Shown here one piece after another: positions 44,722-51,152 of a stretch of DNA of 64,000 nucleotides. The notes under the pieces are model-generated. The model ran no database searches. It was not told the origin of the DNA and was given only the letters and a program-made list of their open reading frames with translations. The translations under genes and the position numbers were made by a program. The stretch lies in NCBI GenBank assembly GCA_032095175.1, contig DAMCZI010000023.1, positions 1 through 64,000 on the forward strand, read 5' to 3'. The stretch comes from DAMCZI01 sp032095175. Its GTDB lineage: Bacteria > Bacillota > Clostridia > Clostridiales > Caloramatoraceae. Position 1 is the stretch's first letter, and each line of letters starts with the position of its first letter.

Positions 44722-44964
44722 ATGTTAGTGAATACCCAAAAAATGGTTTCAATGTCAGAGGCTAATCAAAATTTTTCTAAAATAGCAAAATTAGTTGACG
44801 AAGACAAATCTGTTGTTATCTTAAAAAATAATAAACCTAAATATATTCTTTTGGATTTTGATGAATTTAGTAAAGGTGCTCTAAATGAAGATGAAAAGTT
44901 AGATAGTATTGCTGATAGAATATTAAATGAAAATATGGAAGCATTTAAAGAACTGGCTAAATGA
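44722..44964 (+). CDS. phd: Cassette 4: Phd/YefM-family antitoxin
   Basis: At 80 residues it starts MLVNTQKMVSMSEANQNFSK and contains VVILKNNKPKYILLDFDEF, the Phd/YefM DNA-binding fold. The C-terminus is the presumed toxin-neutralising tail. AGGAGGG precedes the ATG. It overlaps the toxin gene by four bases (ATGA), typical of type II modules, and likely represses its own promoter together with the toxin at the GGATA palindrome. Confidence 0.88.
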   Translation: MLVNTQKMVSMSEANQNFSKIAKLVDEDKSVVILKNNKPKYILLDFDEFSKGALNEDEKLDSIADRILNENMEAFKELAK

Positions 44965-45335
44965 AATACATTTCTATTGAGTATGTACAAAAGTTACACT
45001 CAAAAATGATTGCAGCTACTGGTGGTTCTCATGGAACTAGAGATATTGAATTATTAAAGTCAGCAATAGAAAATTCTAAATCAACATTTGGAGGGCAAGA
45101 ATTATATCCTACTATTGAAGATAAATGTGCTAATATTTGTTACAGTATAATAAACAACCATGCTTTTATAGATGGAAACAAAAGAATGGGAATGTATGTA
45201 ATGCTAGTTCTACTTGAGTATAATGAAATAAAACTTAAATTTACTCAAAGTGAATTAATAGATTTAGGTTTAGGCATAGCTAAAGGAGAAGTTAAACAAG
45301 ATACTATTTTAAAATGGATAGAAAAACACAAATAA
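44961..45335 (+). CDS. doc: Cassette 4: Doc/Fic-family toxin
   Basis: The 124-residue protein has the Fic/Doc active-site loop HAFIDGNKRMG at residues 67-77, the HxFx(D/N)GNKR pattern of Doc kinases that phosphorylate EF-Tu. TGGSHGTRDIELLKSAIENS is the family N-terminal block. The stop codon sits six bases before the R'' box of the next site, as tight as cassettes get. A TA pair inside an array favours retention of the flanking cassettes. Confidence 0.9.
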   Translation: MKYISIEYVQKLHSKMIAATGGSHGTRDIELLKSAIENSKSTFGGQELYPTIEDKCANICYSIINNHAFIDGNKRMGMYVMLVLLEYNEIKLKFTQSELIDLGLGIAKGEVKQDTILKWIEKHK

Positions 45336-45340
45336 ATGTC

Positions 45341-45426
45341 TGCGAACAATGTATTTGCAAAATTCCCCAGCCTAACATGAGAGTTATGTAAGGCTGGGGA
45401 ACTTCGTAAACATGAGAACGTTATAT
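45341..45426 (+). repeat. attC-like site D1 (end of cassette 4)
   Basis: This is the shortest site (86 bp). R' is GTTATAT; the R'' side AAATGTCTGCGAA mirrors the cassette 4 start TTAGCAGACATTG at 44595 (11 of 13). The centre is one strong hairpin, CCCCAGCCTAACAT / ATGTAAGGCTGGGG, instead of two, with no T-run. Confidence 0.75.
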
Positions 45427-45451
45427 GAAATCACCTTAATACATAAAGAAG

Positions 45452-45580
45452 ATGAGGCGAAAATATGATAAAGGAGCTGCACTTTTTTCTTATGGTATCC
45501 TACTAATGATAATAATAACTTCTTATATTTTAAGTAATAAACAACTATTTAAACAACAGGTAGTTTATTTTTACCAATAG
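45452..45580 (+). CDS. Cassette 5: 42-residue membrane microprotein
   Basis: The ATG-initiated frame encodes a basic N-terminus (MRRKYDKGAALFSYG), one hydrophobic helix (ILLMIIITSYIL) and a polar tail. The only upstream site is a weak AAGAAG. It is the sole plausible gene in the cassette between the crossovers at 45421 and 45822. A single-span small membrane protein could be an immunity factor or toxin; no family recognised. From 45581 to 45713 nothing else is seen. Confidence 0.5.
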   Translation: MRRKYDKGAALFSYGILLMIIITSYILSNKQLFKQQVVYFYQ

Positions 45581-45713
45581 CCTCTCATAATATTTTCGAT
45601 GTGATAAACTTTTTAGTAAGGGTATTTAGGTAGGGACAACGTAATAGATTTTTGTGATTCGGTCAAATATGTATAAAAGCATTCCTAGCGAAAATCAACC
45701 GTAAGGCGACTTC

Positions 45714-45827
45714 ATATAACATTGTATGGTCGTTTATGTTGGTGAGGGTCAAACTCTGGAGCAGCCTAGTACACATTTCAAAGTCCGAGTCAAGGCTTTG
45801 AAACATATTCCATGTGATGCGTTAGGC
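45714..45827 (+). repeat. attC-like site D2 (end of cassette 5)
   Basis: R' GTTAGGC is a perfect GTTRRRY; R'' is ATATAAC. TTTCAAAG/CTTTGAAA is a perfect inner stem, with GTATGG/CCATGT outside. GGCGACTTCATATAA mirrors the cassette 5 start TTATATGAAATCACC at 45421 (13 of 15). Confidence 0.85.
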
Positions 45828-45859
45828 GAAACTTAAGAAAAATAAGGTTGGTGAATTAA

Positions 45860-46417
45860 GTGGGCAATGATATGCAAATAATTTTAGAAGCTTTTCCAAA
45901 TGTACTTGCTGATGATATAAAATCTATCTTTAAAATAATAGATTTAAAATCACAAATATTTCCACAGGATGATTTTGAGGTGCAAGTAGATAATGAATTG
46001 CTTAAAATACCATATAGAATTTATTACGATGAGCCAGATAGCGATTTAGAAGACAAACTATCACTTGTGCAAAAACAGATTTTAGATTGTATTTTTACAA
46101 GACATAATGATGGGTATATCAGACAGAAAAGATTAAATAATCTATTTATTAGAGGTAGTATTCAAAAATGGATTATACCATATGTTGCTAAATTAATGGG
46201 TGAGTATGTAGTAGAGATTATTGAAGATATTTATAGAAATATTGAATTGATAAATCAAGAAGAGTTAAAAGAGTTTGTTCTTAATAATACAAAATTTTGT
46301 ACAACTATAGAAGGAAGAATTGCAAGTTATTGTGGAGAATATTACATGACATACTCGAGAAAGAATGAATATGTAGGCTTTAAAATACAAAAATATATTC
46401 GTTCATTGAGAAAGTGA
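45860..46417 (+). CDS. Cassette 6: unrecognised protein
   Basis: A 185-residue soluble protein that I do not recognise. It has an acidic N-terminal half (VDNELLKIPYRIYYDEPDSD), a central LSLVQKQILDCIFTRHNDGY, QKRLNNLFIRGSIQKWIIPY and a conserved-looking C-terminal FCTTIEGRIASYCGEYY. The GTG at 45860 with an AAGGTTGGTG site is favoured; ATG five codons on is the alternative. It fills the cassette from 45822 to 46549. No signal peptide or membrane helix. Confidence 0.65.
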   Translation: MGNDMQIILEAFPNVLADDIKSIFKIIDLKSQIFPQDDFEVQVDNELLKIPYRIYYDEPDSDLEDKLSLVQKQILDCIFTRHNDGYIRQKRLNNLFIRGSIQKWIIPYVAKLMGEYVVEIIEDIYRNIELINQEELKEFVLNNTKFCTTIEGRIASYCGEYYMTYSRKNEYVGFKIQKYIRSLRK

Positions 46418-46433
46418 GTTATTAGGACGCATC

Positions 46434-46555
46434 GCCTAACAAAGTGCCTCCACTTGTTGTGGTTGTATAGGGCAAGCCTTCGAAGAAGCCACAACACATT
46501 TTCAAATTCGCCATTTTACAGGGCTTAAAGGTGTCTCAAATCCAAGACATTATAT
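46434..46555 (+). repeat. attC-like site E (end of cassette 6), decayed crossover
   Basis: R'' GCCTAAC is perfect. The closing box reads ATTATAT, with A in place of the invariant G of GTTRRRY, which should block recombination. TGTTGTGG/CCACAACA is a perfect inner stem. GCATCGCCTAA mirrors the cassette 6 start (9 of 11). Confidence 0.75.
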
Positions 46556-46634
46556 GGCACATGGCTGTAGTAAGGTATCTATTAGTTATAGGGATTTTTT
46601 ATTATTAATACAAAAAGAGAAGAGGAGGAATTAA

Positions 46635-47300
46635 ATTTTTAAGAGTAATAGGGTGGGTATTTCTCTGATTGTTTTTATTGTAATTGTGTGCAGTATACTA
46701 CTTTTTATTATTTTTAAAAATAGTAGAAAAAGCTTCAAAGAACTACAATTTGAGGGGTTCGATGAAAAAGCATTATCAAAAATTACTAATATTTCTAATA
46801 GCAAATTAAGTTATTTGACTGAAACAGAAATTGATAATATAGACATTAATAAATATAAAATTATAAAATTTGAGATTGTAAAAGAAAAAAGGCCGGAAGT
46901 TTTATTAAAGCTTAAAGAAGAATTCAAAGGGAGTGAGTATAATATATTTTATTCAAAAGTAAGTTATGATAAAACACCTGAACTAATATGTATACTTAAA
47001 AGTGCAGATAGATATGATGTTTTAAGAGCCCTGAAATCAAACGGTATAAATTATGATATTGATACAGATAGCTTAATAGAAAAACTGAAGGAATGGGAAA
47101 AGGAATATGGAATCGAAATTGAGGGGGCCGATGGTGATTGGGTAGATATAAAATTCAACAAATTACCAGAAGATATAAAAAAATTTGCTAAAGAGATATA
47201 TGAGTTTTGTCCAGATTCAGTTGATCAAGGTGTGGGGTCATTGGAGGAGCTAGAGAATTACTTAAAGGTATATAGAGGAGTTTTTTTGTGGTGGGATTAA
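46635..47300 (+). CDS. DUF4253 protein, probable non-ATG start (presumed cassette 7)
   Basis: The C-terminal 110 residues match DUF4253 (ADRYDVLRALKSNGINYDID; EYGIEIEGADGDWVDIKF; DSVDQGVGSLEELENY; final FLWWD). An N-terminal membrane helix (ISLIVFIVIVCSILLFIIF) is followed by a linker. No ATG fits: a GTG at 46653 is 24 bases from the AGGAGG at 46623-46628, whereas an in-frame ATT at 46635 is six bases away and gives FKSNRVGISL ahead of the helix. Either a rare ATT start or a mutated ATG is implied. Function unknown. Confidence 0.75.
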   Translation: MFKSNRVGISLIVFIVIVCSILLFIIFKNSRKSFKELQFEGFDEKALSKITNISNSKLSYLTETEIDNIDINKYKIIKFEIVKEKRPEVLLKLKEEFKGSEYNIFYSKVSYDKTPELICILKSADRYDVLRALKSNGINYDIDTDSLIEKLKEWEKEYGIEIEGADGDWVDIKFNKLPEDIKKFAKEIYEFCPDSVDQGVGSLEELENYLKVYRGVFLWWD

Positions 47301-47394
47301 ATGAGAGGAAAGAAAAAATTTTATTATTTTAGGGTTAATAGTTTTATTGCTAGGTTTAATTGCTTGTAATAAGTCATTATGTGAAATTGCTTAA
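47301..47394 (+). pseudogene. Frameshifted lipoprotein signal-peptide remnant
   Basis: An ATG abuts the DUF4253 stop and reads MRGKKK. After a one-base frameshift the DNA continues as a lipoprotein-like leader, GLIVLLLGLIACNKS, with an LIAC lipobox, and stops soon after. No mature domain remains. It may be the truncated end of the array, as no site resembling the expected partner of the 46550 edge follows. Confidence 0.4.
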
Positions 47395-47444
47395 AAGAGA
47401 TTAAGAGTTAAAATAAAAGATAAATATTTAAGTGGGGGTTAGGT

Positions 47445-48524
47445 ATGAGAAAATATTACATTGATAATATTAGAATTCTTTGTATTCTATTGCTGTTTCC
47501 CTTTCATACATGTATGATTTTTAATACTTTTGGTGAACCGTTTTATGTGTTTAGTAAACCAGTTACAGTCTTTTCAGAGTTTGTTGTTGCTGTATATCCT
47601 TGGTGGATGACCTTGCTTTTTACGATTGCTGGTATTTCTTCAGCTTACGCTCTTAAGAAGCGAAGTGGTAAAGAATATGCAAAAGAAAGAGTGTCTAAAT
47701 TATTAATTCCTTTTTTGTTTGGAATGGTGATACTTATTCCTGTACAAAGTTATATAGCGGATGTTTTTCACAATGCTTATGCAGGTGGATATTTTAAGCA
47801 TTATGGTGTATTCTTCACGAAGTTTACGGATTTAACAGGATACGATGGAGGATTTACCCCTGCACATACATGGTTTATGCTATATCTATTTGTGATTTCG
47901 ATGATATCACTTCCAATTATGCTGTGGTATGGCAAGCTGAAAAATAAAATTGATGGTAATAAAATTACAATGCCTATGCTTCTTCCAATGTTCATGCTTA
48001 TATTGCTAATGACACCAATAATTGAATTGGGTGGAAAGAGTATTGGCGAATCCCTTGCATGCTTTCTGATTGGATTTTTTCTGCTTAGTCTTGATGAAGT
48101 TCAGGATAGACTTGCTAAATATCGTATGCCGCTTGGAGTTTCGTGGGTAGTGCTTATGGCTTTAAGAAGCTTCATGTATTTAAATAATTTTGGATATGGA
48201 CTTGCTTGGGATATTGAGCAACGCATACTTACCTGGATTGGAATACTTGCAATTCTTGGATTAGGAAAGAAATATCTTAACTTTAATAATAAATTTACAC
48301 AGTATTTTTCGCCAGCAGCATTTCCAATATACTTCTTCCACCAATCAGTGTTGGTTATTGTGGCTTTTTATGTAGTAAAGCTTACGGATATTATTTCCTT
48401 ACAGTTTGCTTTAATTCTTATAATGAGCTTTGTTATTACATTACTATGTTATGAGATTTTTAAAAGATTTTCAGTAACTTGTTTTATGTTTGGGATTAAA
48501 AATAAGAGTAGAAGTGTTGATTGA
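47445..48524 (+). CDS. Acyltransferase-3-family membrane protein
   Basis: A 359-residue protein with about ten membrane helices. The family's N-terminal motif MRKYYIDNIRILCILLLFPF has the catalytic His in FPFHTCMIF. It continues LFTIAGISSAYALKKRS and HTWFMLYLFVISM, as in acyltransferase-3/OafA-like and OpgC-type proteins that acylate sugars or lipids at the membrane. GGGGG lies before the ATG. It does not carry a cassette site, so it probably marks chromosomal DNA beyond the array. Confidence 0.82.
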   Translation: MRKYYIDNIRILCILLLFPFHTCMIFNTFGEPFYVFSKPVTVFSEFVVAVYPWWMTLLFTIAGISSAYALKKRSGKEYAKERVSKLLIPFLFGMVILIPVQSYIADVFHNAYAGGYFKHYGVFFTKFTDLTGYDGGFTPAHTWFMLYLFVISMISLPIMLWYGKLKNKIDGNKITMPMLLPMFMLILLMTPIIELGGKSIGESLACFLIGFFLLSLDEVQDRLAKYRMPLGVSWVVLMALRSFMYLNNFGYGLAWDIEQRILTWIGILAILGLGKKYLNFNNKFTQYFSPAAFPIYFFHQSVLVIVAFYVVKLTDIISLQFALILIMSFVITLLCYEIFKRFSVTCFMFGIKNKSRSVD

Positions 48525-48575
48525 AACTTGTATATAGTGGGATAGGGAAATTATTAACACTACTAACAAATAAAT

Positions 48576-48620
48576 AAGCCTATATTTTATTATACATGAA
48601 AAATAAAATATAGGCTTTTT
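48576..48620. terminator. Bidirectional terminator, acyltransferase / maltose phosphorylase
   Basis: AAGCCTATATTTTATT pairs with AATAAAATATAGGCTT, followed by TTTT, between convergent genes. Confidence 0.88.
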
Positions 48621-48624
48621 ACTT

Positions 48625-50928
48625 TTAAAGTTTATAAACTAAAGCAGAAATTTTATTTAATATATGGATTTCATCAAAGAGTTTTATCTTTAGCTCATCG
48701 CCATCTTCAAGGAAAACCTCAACAACCTCTTTGTCTACAGAAACCCTAAGAACTCGTCCTCTAAACGTTAGCTTAAAGGAGTATTTTCCCCATAAGTCTG
48801 GTATAAAGGGTTTAAAGGATAGCATACCATCATCAACCCTCATTCCTCCAAAACCATGAACTATTGACAGCCATGTACCTGACATTGAGGTAATATGGAG
48901 GCCGTCACATGTATCGTTATTAACATTATCAAGATCCAAGCGGGCAGTCCTTAAATACATTTCATAGGCTTTTTCCTTATAGCCTATTTCGGCTGCCATT
49001 ATTGAATGAATGCATGGTGAAAGGGAGGACTCATGTATTGTTCTTGGTTCATAGAAATCAAAGTTTTTCTTTTTTGTTTCCATATCATATAAATGGTCAA
49101 GGAAGTATAAGCCTTGCAGTACATCTGCCTGCTTTAAGAATGGAGAACGAAGTATTTTATCCCATGACCAATGTTGATTTATAGGTAGTTCCTCTGCAGG
49201 AATATCGCTAACAAGTAAATCCTCTTTATCTAAATATCCATCCTGCTGAAGGAATATTCCAAGATCCTTATCTGCTGGATAATACATTTTGTTTATTATA
49301 TCCTGCCAAATTACAAGCTCTTCTTCCTTGATTCTTAATTTATTAATTATGGAGCTATATTTAGGAGAGAATTTATCCTTTATTAGTTTTAATATCTCAA
49401 TAGTATATTCAAGAGTCCAGGAGGCAATTCTATTTGTATACCAGTTGTTATTTACATTGTTATCATATTCGTTTGGTCCTGTAACTCCAAGTATCATATA
49501 TGCATCTTTTCGCTTATTGTAATTTACCCTGCTTTCCCAGAAGCGGCTTATTTCAACTAAAACATCTATTCCGTAATCTGCTAGATAAGCGTCATCTCCT
49601 GTATATCTTACATAGTTGAATATTGCATATGCAATTGCACCATTTCTATGAATTTCCTCAAAGGTTATTTCCCATTCATTATGACATTCTTCTCCGTTCA
49701 TAGTTACCATAGGATAAAGTGCACCCTTTAACCCTAATTTTTTAGCATTCTCCTTTGCCTTCTCAAGCTGGTTATACCTATAAAGCAATAGATTCTTCGC
49801 TATTTTGTCCTCTGCGGTTCCTAGATAAAATGGCAGACAGTAAGCTTCTGTATCCCAATAGGTGCTTCCACCATATTTTTCACCTGTAAAGCCTTTAGGA
49901 CCAATGTTTAATCTTTCATCCTGTCCGGTATAGGTTTGATTTAAATGGAATATGTTAAATCGAATGGCTTGCTGAGCAGAAACATCTCCAGCTATTTCGA
50001 TGTCATTCTTTTCCCAGCTGCTGTACCAGGCATTTCTATGCTCATCAAGTAACTGATTAAAGCCCTTTTCCTTTATTTGATTTAAAATATCAATGGCTGT
50101 TTTTTCTATTATGGATTTATCCATATATCTGTCTGAGGTTAAAGAAATATATTTATTTAAAGTTAATTTACTGTTCATTGGAACATCAATACAGGCTTTA
50201 AAGCCTACAAGCTTTTCTTCATCAATAAACTCCGTATTTGTGCATACAGGTTTACCATCAATACAAACTTCAAAGGTAGATGCAATTGATATATTAAATT
50301 TAGTTTTCTTTGTCTCAGAGGTAAGATACATAACATCAGAAGTATGTCCCTTACTTATAATATTCCAGAATTTTTCATCGTAGTTTGCATCTTCGTTTTT
50401 TACATCCCCATCAATAAATGGAATAAGTGAGATTTTACATGAATAGTTTAGGGGAGTTAGGCTGTAGGATAAGGCTGCAGCTTCCTTTGTGACTTTGCTT
50501 AAAAATTTTATACTTTCAAGCTTGGTTTCTCTATTGTTTTTATCTACAAAGGTGCAGCTTCTTGAAAGAGTGCCTTCCTTCATATTTAAATCCCTTGTAA
50601 ATTCCTTTATAAGACAATTGTTTAAATCAACCTCATGATCCTCTATAAAAACTCTGATGCCCATGAAATTTGGTGCGTTTAAAACCTTTGCAAAATACTC
50701 TGGGTAGCCGTTTTTCCACCAACCAACCCTTGTTTTATCGGGATAATATATACCTGCTGCATATGTACCCTGAAGTGTATTTCCGCTAAAGGACTCCTCG
50801 AAATTACCCCTGATACCCATATATCCATTGCCAAGACTCATTAGGCTTTCGTATATCCTATTATCCTCATTACTGAAACCACTTTGAACTACATTCCATT
50901 CCAGCAGTTCAACATAGCTTTTATGCAT
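48625..50928 (-). CDS. mapA: Maltose phosphorylase (GH65)
   Basis: A 767-residue GH65 enzyme: NGYMGIRGNFEESFSG in the N-domain, GGSTYWDTEAYCLPFYLG and NEWEITFEEIHRNGAIAYAI in the (alpha/alpha)6 barrel, and GVTGPNEYDNNVNNNWYTN holding the catalytic Glu, near residue 487 as in known maltose phosphorylases. It splits maltose with phosphate to glucose and beta-glucose-1-phosphate, feeding beta-phosphoglucomutase. AGAGGTG precedes the ATG, and a LacI-type operator lies 35 bases upstream. Kojibiose- or trehalose-type specificity is less likely given the neighbours. Confidence 0.9.
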   Translation of the reverse strand: MHKSYVELLEWNVVQSGFSNEDNRIYESLMSLGNGYMGIRGNFEESFSGNTLQGTYAAGIYYPDKTRVGWWKNGYPEYFAKVLNAPNFMGIRVFIEDHEVDLNNCLIKEFTRDLNMKEGTLSRSCTFVDKNNRETKLESIKFLSKVTKEAAALSYSLTPLNYSCKISLIPFIDGDVKNEDANYDEKFWNIISKGHTSDVMYLTSETKKTKFNISIASTFEVCIDGKPVCTNTEFIDEEKLVGFKACIDVPMNSKLTLNKYISLTSDRYMDKSIIEKTAIDILNQIKEKGFNQLLDEHRNAWYSSWEKNDIEIAGDVSAQQAIRFNIFHLNQTYTGQDERLNIGPKGFTGEKYGGSTYWDTEAYCLPFYLGTAEDKIAKNLLLYRYNQLEKAKENAKKLGLKGALYPMVTMNGEECHNEWEITFEEIHRNGAIAYAIFNYVRYTGDDAYLADYGIDVLVEISRFWESRVNYNKRKDAYMILGVTGPNEYDNNVNNNWYTNRIASWTLEYTIEILKLIKDKFSPKYSSIINKLRIKEEELVIWQDIINKMYYPADKDLGIFLQQDGYLDKEDLLVSDIPAEELPINQHWSWDKILRSPFLKQADVLQGLYFLDHLYDMETKKKNFDFYEPRTIHESSLSPCIHSIMAAEIGYKEKAYEMYLRTARLDLDNVNNDTCDGLHITSMSGTWLSIVHGFGGMRVDDGMLSFKPFIPDLWGKYSFKLTFRGRVLRVSVDKEVVEVFLEDGDELKIKLFDEIHILNKISALVYKL

Positions 50929-50961
50929 TTTAACACCTCTTTGATTGATAATAAATTTATA

Positions 50962-50975
50962 GAAAACGGTTGCAC
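50962..50975. promoter_or_regulatory. LacI-type operator (mapA / alpha-glucosidase intergenic)
   Basis: GAAAACGGTTGCAC matches the site downstream of the malE promoter. It lies between divergent mapA and the alpha-glucosidase gene and could serve both. Confidence 0.65.
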
Positions 50976-51152
50976 ATTATTTTCAAAAAAATAAACAATA
51001 TTTATTGAATATTGTCATAATAAAATAATATTATCATCTTTAATATAAAATAACAATATCCAGACTAATATTTTAATTGATTATAAATATTTTTAGTGAT
51101 ATACTGGAAATCAAGTAAAATCAATTGATTCGTAGCGGGAGGGGATTATATT

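Larger units (their letters stand above)
41405..46555 (+). mobile_element. Integron-type gene cassette array without integrase (CALIN-like)
   Basis: Six complete cassettes and the start of a seventh lie head to tail on the plus strand, each a small gene followed by an attC-like site. Sites end in GTTRRRY-like boxes (GTTAGTT, GCTAGGT, GTTAGCA, GTTATAT, GTTAGGC) and open with RYYYAAC-like boxes (AACTAAC, ATCTAAC, GCCTAAC). For each cassette the bases right after the presumed G/TT crossover are complementary to those ending at its own downstream R'' box: 9 of 11, 12 of 14, 13 of 18, 11 of 13, 13 of 15 and 9 of 11 positions. Cassette edges are near 41405, 42693, 43591, 44595, 45421, 45822 and 46550. 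No intI gene lies in this window. Confidence 0.8.

Noticed and set aside
45365..45405. GC-rich hairpin after doc as a Rho-independent terminator
   Set aside because: There is no T-run on either side and the flanks are mutually complementary, continuing into R boxes; it fits the centre of an attC-like site better.
42580..46555. Treating the cassette sites as ordinary REP/MITE repeats
   Set aside because: Their position after every gene, the R-box motifs and the complementarity with the start of the same cassette are not expected of REPs or MITEs.
41405..48524. An integrase gene (intI) within the array region
   Set aside because: None of the proteins encoded here, on either strand, shows tyrosine recombinase motifs; if an integrase exists it is outside the window.
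47445..48524. Acyltransferase gene as an eighth cassette
   Set aside because: No R'/R'' boxes or foldable site flank it.
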